Positions 11,401 to 22,736 of a DNA stretch of 64,000 bases are shown piece after piece; positions within the stretch are counted from its first letter, which is position 1, and each line of letters starts with the position of its first letter. Made by a program: the position numbers and the translations under genes. This DNA is from Crocodylus rhombifer (taxonomy: Eukaryota; Chordata; Crocodylia; Crocodylidae), in contig JAVSML010024594.1 in NCBI GenBank assembly GCA_038503035.1, positions 326,952-390,951 of the forward strand, written 5' to 3'. Below the pieces are notes generated by a model that worked only from the letters and a program-made list of their open reading frames with translations, did not search any database and was not told the DNA's origin.

Positions 11401-14400
11401 CTGAAGGAAGATCCTACTCCCAAAAAGATAATTAAAAGAGTCTGCAGAGGGAGCTTCTCTCATCTCCCAAAACAATTTTCTCGCAGGTCTAAAAGGTGAG
11501 TTGTCTGGTCCCCAGCACACTCCCTGGAGGAGGGGGGGTCGTCTTTCGGCAATGCCCAGGGCAGCTGCCCGCTCTGGAGGTGTCAGCCAAGTTCAGAAAC
11601 GACTGAGCCCAAGCGCTCCCGAGGAAGGCGGCCTTCTGCCTCCCTGCCCTGCCCACGTGCTGACTGGCCTGCTGCTTCCTGCCACCTTCGGAGCAATTCA
11701 AGGCTTGTCATGCCCTTCCCACTAAAGGAAAGTCCCCAGTCTAGATAGCTGTGCTTGCCCACACACTCAAACCCAAGATCAGAGAAAAACCCCAGATGAA
11801 ATGAGACTTCCATGGAGATTACATCCAGAGAGACACCAAAAACAAATCATGGCAACAGAGTGCTCCAATATGTTCAACTGGACGAGCCACACGTCACCCC
11901 AGCTCCCGCTCCTCCAGCCAGAAGGCAGTTTGCCAAGGAAACACCGAGGAAAGGGCTCATCTGAGCAGCCGAGCAGTGCACGCAAGGCCTGCGCACGAGA
12001 GGAGTGCATGCACAAACCAGCCTCACATCCAGGTTTCCAACGGGAACAACATAAGAAGAGCTCCAGCTTCTCTCATTTGACGGCAATCAGCACGGGCCTG
12101 CACGCTGGCGTCGGTTCACCAAGCGCTCAGGTACACCGCGCCACTACGCACCTGGTAGAAACCGTTCGCAAAGCCCACGCGCTCCAAACCCGAGATCTGC
12201 AGGGAGACACCGGGCAAGAAACGCTCCCATCCCACACGGCCACTCCTTCCTTCCCGTCCCACGTCAGGTCTGGGAGCTTGAAATTCACGTACTTGCGAAT
12301 TTTTAGACACCCATGAACAATTTAGACACCGAGTCGTAAGTCTGCTAAATCAATGGTATTACACACATACATCTGTAATATTAAAATCAGACAGATAGAT
12401 AGAGCGAGTTTTCACCTGGCATTGTTTCAATTGCTACTGAATATGAACTCAAAGCATCACATTTTTCTTTCATTCGGATTCCTCCTCTCTTGCTGGCTTC
12501 AGTGACAAACCCTGTGGCAGCGACCAGAGTCAGTCTCAAGCTTGGGGTCTGAAACACAGAAGGTGCATCTCACTCGCTCTCTTTCGCCGTATCTCAAGTC
12601 TAGGGAACATGGAAACCTCCTGCCAAGCCTGGCAGCTTCTGTACGAATATGTTTTCCTAAGTAACCCCGGAGAAATACTCAAATCTTCTAAACCGTCACG
12701 TTCTCGCTTGCTCACTTCCTCTTTCCCTTCTCCCTTCATCCCAGGACTGTTTACCACCTTCCCCCATCCCCAATTTCCTTTCTAGCCATTGCTTCCTGGC
12801 CCCAAAGGCCTAATTCTGCAAAGTTCATTTATCTTATTTGGGGGGAAAATACATATTTTGGATTCACATTTATTTGTAAATCCATTTCACACAGTTCAAA
12901 AAGAAACATTCCTCTATGAGGAACTGTACCATGCCGTCCAGATAACCTACCAGAAGCCGGCAAGTTCCAGTGCAACGCTTCCCAGCGTGATCACACGGCA
13001 CCCGGAAGAGCCTGGGAGAACCAAAGTGGCCTTTTTCTTTACAGAAAAGTTTACAATACTCAAACAACCCAACAAAACCGAATAAAAGTTCTTATACATA
13101 AGCACTGGCATCACTACCATTTTCTTTGTCCAAGATTAGCGTGGGATTTATCATAAGAACAGCACTGAGCACTTCCCATACTTACTGTGGCATGCAAGCG
13201 TATTTAGAAGTTACCAACATGTAAAGGGTTAAAAAAGGTGATGCTAAATATTAGTATCCATGGATGACTGTACAGCCCCTAATTCTCATGCTGTGGGGAT
13301 CTTGCAGCTGCATAAATCAAAGGGCCTGCTTCTAAATTAGCCCTTCTCCTTTGCTCTGCATTCAAAATATTTACTTAGCTCTCCGCACCCGGCATCACTG
13401 ACATTTATCTCCAGAGAGGAAAAAGAAAGTGAAAGTCTTCAGTGTCCAATCAACCCAGATACTCATCAGTCAATGATGCAACACGGTGGGGGAAGAAACA
13501 GCAGCAAAATCCACGCAACCAAAAACAGTTAGTTCTTGGCTTCTTGCTTTGGCTCCCGGCAAGGGAAGGTGCAGGCAGAGGAAGAGATGAACATGCGGAG
13601 ACTGGGACGTGCTCCAAGAGCCCAAGGGGGACAGTGCTGGCTCCCAAACCTGGAAACACGTGGCTCCTCTCCAACAGGTAGAGGGCTCTGACAGCCAACG
13701 TCTCGGGCACAGGGAAGAAATCCTTTGCCAACATTTGTCTTCGTGCCTCCGTGCTCACGGCTTGATGAGCCATCTTGGGAAGGAGAGCTGCTGGAAAGAT
13801 GACTGGGCTAACAGGTGTAACTGCATCCCTCGGGTGCGCATACAGCATGGCAATTCAGCCTGCTGCTCCCAGAGCAAATCCCTTTGGGTGCAACACTTCA
13901 CAGGAGCGCCACTCTATATAATGCATCTGGTTTTTACTGCAAGCCACCCAGAGCCTCTTTTTTAACAAGGGTGGGGGGAGAGGGAAACAAACCTAACATG
14001 TAATAAAAGAACATAAATCAAATTACCCCTCCCATTGCTGTGTTTTGTCAGGGGCCCAGGTGTATAAAAAAAGTGAAAAAAATGAGAAAACGATGCTACT
14101 TGCACCAACAGCCTATGCCAAATGCCTCTAGAAATGAAGCTACTCAGAGCGGGAGAGCTTGGCACAGATTCCTTGTCCGCCACGGTGCTGAGCTCGCGGT
14201 CGCTTCCACAGCCTGTTCACTAGCTAGGCAGACCGGGCGACATCTTTCACCGTGGCCACACGGGTTCTGGACACAGGAGATGCTTCCCTGCCTACAAAGG
14301 AGCATGGACTGATGTTGGAGCAGCCAGCCAAGCAAACTTTTGCAACGCAGTGTGGGGAAGACTTACCGATTCATCCAAATAGGCAGCTTGCTCTCTTTGT

Positions 14401-16529
14401 TAGAGACAAAATGCCAATGTAATAGCAACACAACATCTTTGATCTTGAAAACTCCCAGAGAAAACAAACAAGCAAAATCTCAGATAAAGGAAATCATGAT
14501 CAAGTCATGTCACAACTGAGCTAAAACAGACATTTGTGTAAGAGACATGAATACACCTGAACAAAGATCAAGGGCTAAAGGACTTTGAGGCAAGCAACCC
14601 TCAATGCAATGGCCAAAGATAAACCAGAGAGACCTAAATTAAATCCATCTCTGTAGAGGCTGTCTTCCTTCCTCTGAAGGTCCACGGCAGCAGGAGACTG
14701 AAGAGCGAGAGCAATTCCAGGGACAGGGACAAACACGTGAGGCAAGAAGGAAAGCAGCACGAGTAGGTACCATCAGCTTTCCTACCCTCTTCAACCACCA
14801 AAGTGAGAATCCATCTTCCCCGATGGCCCTGCCCACCAGGTCGGTGCGTCACCGATACCCGAGGAAGGGTCCGAGAGCAAGCACCTTTCCAGGTCTACGT
14901 TCTCAGTGTCCAGGGGTAATTCTGTACTACTGAACGTCATCACTGCACAAAGCATTTCCTCAGTAACTCTGTACAAATGAGAAGGAAAGCAACTAAGTGC
15001 ATACTGCCCACAGACTTGAATTACACCTGCTGGAAATCCTGACCCGAGAGGGGGAGAGGTGTGCAGATGGGAACATTTGTCCTCAGGGGCCTGAACCCCA
15101 GAGGGCATCCTCCTCCACCGGTCTGTTGGATCACGTCACAGCACCAGCACACAACAGATCAATCCAAGCCTCGAAATCACCTGGGCGAGAGGACTGAAGG
15201 GCAGGGAAGGCCATGGCCTGGGGGAGTTGGGAGGTGGAAGATGAGGGCATGTCCCTTCTCTACAGTGGACCATGCTTGGGCATCTTTCAGCAGGAATGGG
15301 ATGAAGAGGCCGTGATGAGTTTTGGGAAGGGGAAAGGAAAGCGTTTCTATACCAATTTGTAAAGAAGGCAGCACTGAGATGCTGGTCCATGAAGAGCTGC
15401 CGCTCTCCCTTTCTCCCTCTCCACAAAGTAGCTAGAGATCCAGGCAGCGGTGGCCTACCTGCCGTTCAAACCGGGCTGCTGGTTTTTAAAAAACAAGTTA
15501 AAATAAGCAAAACTAGACACAAGCCAAGTCACAGGGCTTTTTCCCATGGGGAAGCTGACTAGAATAGCTACTGGGAAATAAGCTACTCTGAAACAGCTCT
15601 TCCAGAGCATCTCCCCGTTTGGGCACTGTTCCAGACACAACCCTGTTTTCTGGAGTAATTAGTGCACTTCCACTAGTCCTCTTATTCCTGCAATAAATTC
15701 TCGCCAGTCAAACAACAAGCAACAACTTGATTTGCTCTGCAGAAAGTAAAAGGAGTGATATCCAAGACGACAGGAATAAATGAATAAAATGAAATCAATC
15801 CAGTGTGCAAGAAACAAGAAGTTAAGGGTGCCTGATTAAGAAGCGAAAGGGGGAAAGAATAAAACCTCAAAGGAAGAAAACTGCAAGGAAAAAGCCTAAT
15901 AATAAATATGGGGATTCTGGGGCTGGAAATAAAGCTAGTGTAAGAGGTTTGGAATAAATGTCCACAGGGAAAAAGAGGAGGAGAACAAGAGTGAAACAAA
16001 ACAGGCTGAACAAGGAGCAGGGAAGATAAAGGTCAAAGAGGTAGCAAGGTGTGCACCTCGAGAAAGTGCAACGCTTGCACACTCGATTACAGGAACACGG
16101 TTCTCACCCGGGGTGCCACGAGGTCCTTTTAATGGTGACAAGGCAGGGCGAAGGCTACGCAAGAGTAAGTGTGCAAACACCTACACCATTCACAAGATAC
16201 TCAGACTTCAAAACAGGAATCCAAGCATCAAACCCTTTCTGTCTGCCTCATCATGGTCCGAGTTCTCGGGAACAGAAGACCTGCCGTATTGTTTTTCCAT
16301 AATCAAAAAAATGAACGACCACTACAAGCTGGCACTTTGAGAGGGGAGAGTCTAAAGAAGTTGAAAACCTCAAGCATGGAAAGGACCTGTGCCACAAATC
16401 ACACGTGAAGTGCAGACTGCAGCAGACATCAGCTGCTAAGACAAAGGAAGGTGTGACCTGAAACAGAGTGATTTATAGCTAGCGAGGGGGAGAGCACCAG
16501 GGAGAGAGCATGCCAGTTGCAGTAATCCC
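11401..16529. other. long stretch without recognised gene or repeat
   Basis: No feature is supported at length. Small points: a strong minus-strand donor consensus (CACA/GTAAGTATGG) near 13,180; another (ATCG/GTAAGT) with its intron side starting at 14,366; an A-rich, purine-rich plus strand at 15,680-16,050; and a plus-strand AGA/GTAAGT near 16,163. None is paired with a recognisable exon. Confidence 0.45.
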
Positions 16530-16605
16530 TCTTTGCCTGGACTTAATTAATAGCATAATCCGTATTTAAAATGCATTAAATCCAAAAGACAGCATGATTG
16601 GAGAG
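16530..16605. promoter_or_regulatory. candidate conserved non-coding element (short)
   Basis: AT-rich block CTTAATTAATAGCATAATCC, then GTATTTAAAATGCATTAAATC. It has TTAATTAA and ATTAAAT homeodomain/POU-like cores, no repeat character, and an abrupt change to GC-richer sequence at both sides. Confidence 0.33.
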
Positions 16606-17394
16606 TTCTGCGCACAGTGACAGGGCAGGCCCTCTCCCATGACCCTCTGAACCATGCCACTTCCTTCAAGTTTCCCTGTTCTCAAGGGATCTTGCTTTGG
16701 ACGGCTTGTCTCCAGCTCCTTCCTCTGCAAGGTGCCCAAGGTAATACTTTAAGAGCAGGATTATCCACTTTTCTGCTTGTGCCTCTCCCTATCCCTGTGC
16801 CGTCACCTCTTGCAGACAGTCAGGATCAGGTTTCATATCTATACCACCTTGAAGGACCCTGTCCTGATGCAGAATTTCCAAGGCAGCCGCTGTTAGCGGG
16901 CTTTTCTGTAGACAACTTAACAGGGGAAATGGGACAGTGGGTTTTTCCAAGCCCTGGGTTACTACACCGCCACTTTACTGAACAGCAGCAAACATCAGCA
17001 CCTTGCAGACAGACTTCCAACAGAAAGAGAAATCAGCAATGGGTGGTGCAGGTGGTGGCTTGATGCAATTTGTACATAGTATAAAATATCAGCCGTTACT
17101 ACAGCTGGTCACACGGCGCGCAATCCCTTCTCTGAGAAGCCTCAGTTCAAATACTAGTCCCTGCTTCCCTGAAAGCAACTCAGCCCCAAGAGTTGACGCC
17201 AGATAGCTATGAAGGCAAGCGGCGAATTCTTCTGCTACTTGCAACAGCCTCCCTGGAAGAAACTACATCACAAATCCAAAAGCAATACAGCAGTCATGCC
17301 AAGCAAAAAACCTGAAAGACTAATAGTGCCAAATGATTTTGTTTCCAACCATAAAAGTATTACCCCTGATTTGTTGAGGGCTATACAGTAAATG
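16606..17394. other. no recognisable feature
   Basis: Unique sequence. No repeat, CpG block or splice-bounded exon is supported. Confidence 0.5.
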
Positions 17395-17645
17395 GCAGAA
17401 GTGAAAACAAAACTGGCACCCTCTCTTATGCACAGCCTAGTTTAATAAAGATCGTTATGGGACCACCTCTTGGTTACAGGGCACTCCTGTGGCAACTACA
17501 GTAATTGCTTACATAGCAAATATTATACATGCATTTCTTAGCTGTCCTTAATATAATGTAGTGGATGGGAGCAAGGGCAGCCAGCCCCAACACCAGCATA
17601 TGCAATTAGTTTAATTAAAAATAAGACCATAATAGAATCTTGTTG
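17395..17645. promoter_or_regulatory. candidate conserved non-coding element
   Basis: AT-rich repeat-free block containing CTACAGTAATTGCTTACA, CAAATATTATACATGCAT, CCTTAATATAATGTAGTGG and GCATATGCAATTAGTTTAAT. It has several TAAT/ATTA cores plus octamer-like ATATGCAAT. There is no coding potential. Conservation is not measured. Confidence 0.38.
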
Positions 17646-17879
17646 CTAGGAATCTACTCCCCAAAGCCCCAAATATCTGGACTCTTTCTATAGGAATGCT
17701 TGCAAGCTTTTCCTATTCGCACATTCTCTCTAGGAGCTGCATTGCACGGGCTTTTACTACCCCTGCCTTGTACATCAGGCAAACAACACAGAAGTTTAGG
17801 GTACCAAGGGATCTGGGATGCGGCGGAAGGGTGAATCTCAGTGGGTTACCCCTGGTTATTAAGGCACCAGTCCCATGAG

Positions 17880-18030
17880 GCGGAGATGAATTACCCTCAT
17901 TTTTCAGGTGGAGAACTGAGGCAGAACGATGAAGTGGTTTGTCTGCCCAACTTCATACAAGAAACCTATGGGAGAGTTGGGAATTGACCCAAATCTCCGT
18001 TTCTTCAGTTCAGCAACATAACAAAACCTA
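17880..18030 (+). repeat. MIR-type SINE
   Basis: The ordered MIR core is recognisable: ATTACCCTCATTTTTCAGG, GAACTGAGGCAGAACGATGA, AGTGGTTTGTCTGCCCAACT, GAGAGTTGGGAATTGACCC, AAATCTCCGTTTCTTCAGT. This corresponds to the CATTTTACAG..AACTGAGGCACAGAGAGG..GACTTGCCCAAGGTCAC.. layout. It is diverged by many substitutions. Confidence 0.7.
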
Positions 18031-18539
18031 ACTTCCTTTCACACAACTACACTTCCGGCTGCCCTTGCACATACACCCTGGAGAAAGCCAATAAATTAGC
18101 TACTTGGGAAACAATGCCTCTGAGAAGGTCAGGCTCCACGACCCCGTTTGCTTGCTTTGATTTCCAGTCATAAGCAGTATTTGAAGAAAAGCCACAGCTG
18201 GCCACATCTGCATTTTGTTTCCTAGGTCACTGCATCAGTTTGTACTTGCAGGCTTTTCTTGAAATATGAATTTGTGGCACTTTCAGACCATCGGGATCGT
18301 CCTCCTGTCTGCAGGAATTTCCTTCCCTGTATCCCCAAGCTTGCTTCTGGTCCTTCCCCTTTGTGATACCACCAGCCAAAATGCAGCGAGAGTCAGCTGG
18401 ATCCCAGCCAGCCTACACTTGGTCTCTCAACTCCTAGGGGGCCATAAAACCAGAATGCAAATCTTTGAAACCAGTCCAACCAGAGACAACAGGGTTCAGT
18501 AAAATGTGTGATTTGTTTCTCACCACTGACGATGCAAGG
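18031..18539. other. no recognisable feature
   Basis: Unique sequence. It may include more of the LINE whose 3' end is at 18,540-18,763, but nothing upstream of the listed motif is recognisable. Confidence 0.4.
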
Positions 18540-18763
18540 GTTTTCTCTGAAGCTCCTGCCATCTGGAACAGTCGTCCTGGATATCACCGAACATGAACAT
18601 GCTCTCTTCAAATCTGTACCAAATCTTTTCCCTTGCCTATAAGCTCTTGAAGAAGCTTGGCTGGCTAAAAATTTATAAAAATAACATTTCCTTTCCTCTG
18701 TGGCCTGAGACAAGCGATTGTAAACTATTTCATGATGTGGGCTATATTTTAATAAAGATTATT
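18540..18763 (+). mobile_element. L2-like LINE 3' end
   Basis: At 18,546-18,593 the frame reads SEAPAIWNSRPGYHRT, matching the AP-x-LWNSLP motif near the carboxy terminus of L2/CR1/jockey-like reverse transcriptases. A shifted frame then gives LFKSVPNLF, matching the usual FK..LKT.LF. The stretch ends TTGTAAACTATTTCATGATG and GGGCTATATTTTAATAAAG, matching the TTGTAAACTGC..GCGGTATATAAAT.. 3' untranslated tail of these elements. Frame shifts and stops show it is a relic. Confidence 0.65.
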
Positions 18764-20583
18764 CCACGGACGATTCCCCTTCTGTTTGTAATTCTGCGAG
18801 CATTCCTGGTAGCTACAGAGATTTCAGGCATGGAAGAGCCAGGGTGGGAAAGAATGATGCGTTTTACCTTCATTTCAATACACTAGGTATAGAAGTTGGG
18901 AACGAGGAGGGGGAAAAAAGTCATTGGGATATGACCAGCCTTCAGTCCAAAGACCACGATTTGAAATCTTGATTACAAATGCCAGTTTTATTTGTAAATC
19001 CAACCTGTTGCATCTCAGTCAGCTAAAAAAAAGAAGAAACTAGTCTCCCTTTCACCTCTGGGTCTCCTCCTAAGCACAGTGCTGGACGGCTGGACTGAGG
19101 GTGCTAAGTTCACATTTCAGTGCCATTTAATGGTAGCTGTAGCTTTGGACATTAGATCTTGAAAGCTCCTCAAGGTTGGCGCACAAAACTTAAATTTGGG
19201 TGCCAAATTACCCAATTCTGCCTCTTGTTGCTATGGTTTCTTCCCTTTCTTCCTCTCTCTTTCATTATGACTGCTTCCAGAAATCTAGTTAGCAAAAGTA
19301 TCATCATACACTTTGCTTGAAAAATGTACAGGTAAAGTGTGTTGGTCTTCGCAGTTCCCAGGACCACTTCCTTACAGCCACCAACTCCTCCATTTCCTTC
19401 CACAACCTCAGCCTGGTGGGAGCAGGTACCCCTCTGCCCCAAATACCACGAGAGCTACCAAGCAGGACAAGCAGAGCCAGGTGGAAGTTCCTCTGCTAGT
19501 CTTGTTCTCAGAGCACATTTCCCTCGTGGTCAGTAAACTGCACTTCCTCTTCCAAAGACCACTGTATTTGCACTTCTCAGAGCACCACTCAAAACCAGCC
19601 AGCAGAGACGGAAAGAACAGGAGGATGTTCTGCAGACTCAGGTTTAACGTCCCCGAGATCCTGCCCACCCAGGAGTCTTCGCCGGAGCATGCCGGTGGGC
19701 AGAACGAGCAGACCTCAGAGCTGGAAACCCCGTGCTGCTGCCTGAGACACATGGCTACAAGAGCTCTGAACGGCCGTGGCACCCTGCCCGCTCCTGTGGC
19801 AGCCTCAGGCCATCAGCTCCCTTCCAACCTTCGCAGCACCCAAGTTTGTGTAATCCAGGCTGCCAGCCTGGCTGCGAGCCCACACGTGTTTCTCAACACT
19901 TCCAAGATCTCGGCTTTCTAGGACAGGCTCTTGCATACGAGCACGAGCTCTGGAGCATTTGGGACCAGCCGGAGGTGAACTGCCACACGTGTATTTTCTG
20001 CACCAATACAGGTCATTATGGTGCCAAGGGTAGCCATTGGCTCAGTCACGTTTAACGCAGGGTGGGGAGCATTGCAGGACTCCGGCTCACGCAGTCAAAC
20101 GGAAAAGGACTCACGACTGTAGAGACAGGGTCCAGGAAGAGGATGGTATAACAAAAGGTACGTGCCTTACCTCCTCAAATGACACCTGTATTTGGCCGTT
20201 GTCACCCAATGGGTGGGTGATCTGGGGCACTTACCTGTGCGAGGACCAATGATGTCTCGATGACACAACGGCATTATCAAATTCCCTTTGATACTGCCGT
20301 TTCCTCTAGGATATCTTTTTAACAGCAGCACTCTGCTGTGCACTGGTCCAAGCAACAAATGTTGGCTTATATTTTTCCCCATTTGGACAATAATAGACAA
20401 GTTGGTAATTTTAGGGCAACACCATATACCAACACAACTTCTAAAAACCATTACTTCTACAACACCAACTCCTCAGACATCCTTTTAGGAGGAAGCTTAG
20501 TTTCACTGCCTTGACACTTGGAAAGATCTCCGGACTTTTTTCATCCCCAGCACAGATTTGTCAGTGTCACGGATGGTGTAAGC
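18764..20583. other. no gene recognised; two minus-strand donor consensuses
   Basis: No repeat or exon is supported at length. On the minus strand, CGCACAG/GTAAGTGCC (boundary at 20,235/20,234) and GAGGAG/GTAAGGC (boundary at 20,171/20,170) are close 5' splice-site matches 64 bases apart. The minus frame RYPRGNGSIKGNLIMPLCHR precedes the first. No clear acceptor completes an exon. Confidence 0.4.
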
Positions 20584-20770
20584 CAGTGATGCCCAACTCA
20601 ATCTTGCAGGATGGATGAGTGCTGCAGGGTTGGTCCATAGGCCCAATCTGGTTTTAGGAACAGCAGCAATTAATGCTGCTACTGCTCCCCTGCTGCCAAA
20701 TTTCTAGGCCCACAGGCCAAATGACACAGCTCTGGGGGGTTGCATCTTTGTCCATCCTGGCGTAAGCTGC
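20584..20770 (+). repeat. hAT-type non-autonomous element, diverged
   Basis: It begins CAGTGATGCCCAACTCAATC, a diverged form of the CAGGGGTGCCCAACC terminus, followed by a body including AGGCCCACAGGCCAAATGAC. The far end is not clear. Confidence 0.45.
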
Positions 20771-21240
20771 AGCACAGAGAGTGGGCATCTTCACTAGGTC
20801 ATCCAACCTGCTCAGAGCAAGGCAAAAAAGCACAGCAGTTGCTGTCAGCCACCTACGCTAGCACTATCAAGTGCTGCCACTGAAAGATCTGAATAAAAAT
20901 GCTAATTAGGAAAAAACAGAAAATTTTGCAGCACCTCAAAGTGATGCAAAAGACACTACAGTTTCTGGATACCTCAACATGCCAGTGCACAAGATGCAGA
21001 TCACGAGAAGTCTTGTTGCGCGAAGGTGGAGCGCTGATACCTTCTTAGAAGCCTCCGATTCCAACGGATGAGGGTACCAAGACCTAGTCGAGTGGAGTCC
21101 ATGACCTACCCAACATTCACCTTTAACATGCGAAAGGTAATACTCGTCTAGAGGAAACACACTCTTAGCATTTAGTCAATAGCAAGGAGAAACCTGGGAA
21201 ACAGAGGGGTTGAAAAACAGATTGGGGACAACCGAGACAG
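20771..21240. other. unclassified sequence inside the repeat nest
   Basis: No family is recognised. It could be an earlier part of the plus-strand CR1 that follows, but the text is too diverged to claim. Confidence 0.35.
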
Positions 21241-21446
21241 TTGAATGAGTCTGCACTGCAATATGGCAGAAAAAAGCCAACAAAACATTGGGTTGCATGC
21301 ACAGTAGCATCATATGGAGCAGAGAGACAATCATCTCCATCAGTAAAACTTCAATGGGACCATGCCAGGAATGCTACATGCTATGGTAGGTACAGCCCTG
21401 ACACAAAGAAGAGCTCAGAAAAGAACAACAAACATTCATTCTAATG
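21241..21446 (+). mobile_element. CR1 LINE fragment near ORF2 carboxy end
   Basis: TTGAATGAGTCTGCACTGCA, ATATGGCAGAAAAAAGCC, AACAAAACATTGGGTTGCAT, then GCATCATATGGAGCAG and GAGCTCAGAAAAGAACAACA match in order the CR1 coding strand. In intact copies the order is N-S-x-C-N-V/A-x-K-K-A-N-x-x-L-G-C at the start and E-K-x-Q-R-R-A-T-K at the end. A stretch between these landmarks is diverged. Its orientation is opposite to the CR1 copies at 8.2 and 23.6 kb. Confidence 0.6.
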
Positions 21447-22364
21447 CAAAATTAAAGTCATTGTACAACACGGCAGTACATTTTAGCCTTCAACCACTGA
21501 CACCCTAGCCAGAGACCATGCCTCCCAAACCACCCGCCTTGTTCACCGTTCTCCACCTCCCAGGAAACAAATGCAGAAGACTTCACAGGTATGCCACAAG
21601 CCCCACTGCAGCTCCATCTAGTAACTACAGCACTGTAAGAATTGATCACAGGAAGACGCCACGGTTATGAAAGAGTTAGAGAGCCTATTCTCCACTACAG
21701 TCTTTGCTGAAGTATATATAAGCTGGCTAGACTTTTTCCCAATCCCTGACTCTAGTGTCTGACGCATTATTAAAGTATCACTCGAATACAGAACAGCCTC
21801 TCCAGAAACATCACACTAGAGGAGATAAGAGATGCCCCTACCAATCGTCCCAGAACTGGGACCAAGCAAGCAAAGGTGCTGGAAGCTTTTGAGGACATGT
21901 GCCGCTCGCACCACAGCCCACCAGGATGACTCGCACCTGCTCCAAAGACGACAACCTACAGAAGCCTCAAAACAGGTTGTGCTGAGCTAATCCCAAGGAA
22001 ACGCACACAAAGACAAATCTCTGCCCCCACTTCTGCAAGTAAGCAACCCCAGTTGCTCAGGCAAACAGACAAAATAGCGACTGCCTTCCCGAAACAGAGA
22101 CCAAACCTTAACGGTCAGCATTGCTGCAACTTGTCTGTATCATTCAACGCAGCTGACCACGCTGTACTGCTCTTCTAGATAAAAGAAAGTGCACTGATCG
22201 CTAAAGTACCAGCATTAATTTAGATATCACACATTTCCATAGATTTCAGGTGATAGGCAGCTTTTCCAGGATTACTCATGCACAGATGGTTTCCCCATAA
22301 GAATTAATCCAGACCTTCTGCCTACATAGAGAGATCAAGCTGAAATACTGCCAACATGCTAAAT
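21447..22364. other. unclassified; weak LTR-like signals
   Basis: A TATA-like AAGTATATATAAGCTGG (21,710-21,726) is followed about 55 bases on by an ATTAAA poly(A)-like signal (ATTATTAAAGTATCAC). This spacing is reminiscent of an LTR's U3/R region. I see no TG..CA-bounded repeat pair, primer-binding site or retroviral gene, so no element is called. Confidence 0.3.
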
Positions 22365-22469
22365 CAAGGGTGGCAAACTCAACTGTATCCCCCTGGCTGA
22401 ATCCAGACAGCAAGGGGCCTGGTAGGCCAGGTCTGGAGGCAGCAGTAAGGTAAGTGAAGCTCAACATGG
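22365..22469 (+). repeat. hAT-type element end, split by a MITE
   Basis: CAAGGGTGGCAAACTCAACT resembles the CAGGGGTGTCAAACTC terminus seen intact at 25,799. The following CCCCCTGGCTGAATCCAG fits the CCGGATCCGG-type body. It appears to be interrupted at 22,470 by the element described next. Confidence 0.45.
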
Positions 22470-22656
22470 CTAGGGGCAGAAGTTGCGCATAAACTGGTTT
22501 AAGTGATCAGAAATCAGTTTAAACCAGTAACAGAACAGATAAGTGCACATAAACCAGTTTCAAAATGGCTGAAACTGGTTTAAGATAAACCTGGTTGAAT
22601 GTAGTATCACCCTTAACTTACTTAGGTCAAACTGGTTTATGAAACTTCTGTCCCAG
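22470..22656. mobile_element. MITE with AAACTGGTTT-rich body
   Basis: The left end CTAGGGGCAGAAGTTGCGCA, TAAACTGGTTTAAG and the reverse complement of the right end, CTGGGACAGAAGTTTCATA, AACCAGTTTGACC, are long imperfect terminal inverted repeats, bounding a 187-base element with no coding capacity. The 10-mer AAACTGGTTT, or its complement AAACCAGTTT, occurs at 22,491, 22,551, 22,572 and 22,629. Near copies occur at 22,511-22,528 and 22,588. It is a non-autonomous DNA transposon; the superfamily is not determined. Confidence 0.65.
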
Positions 22657-22710
22657 ACCCCTTCATGGTTCAAGTTAAAAATCAGAGTCTCCCAGCATAC
22701 TTTGCAGCCC

Positions 22711-22736
22711 TGGGCTGGGCTGGGCTGGGCCGGGCC
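22711..22736 (+). repeat. (GGGCT)n simple repeat
   Basis: About five tandem GGGCT units (TGGGCTGGGCTGGGCTGGGC then CGGGCC). Confidence 0.9.
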
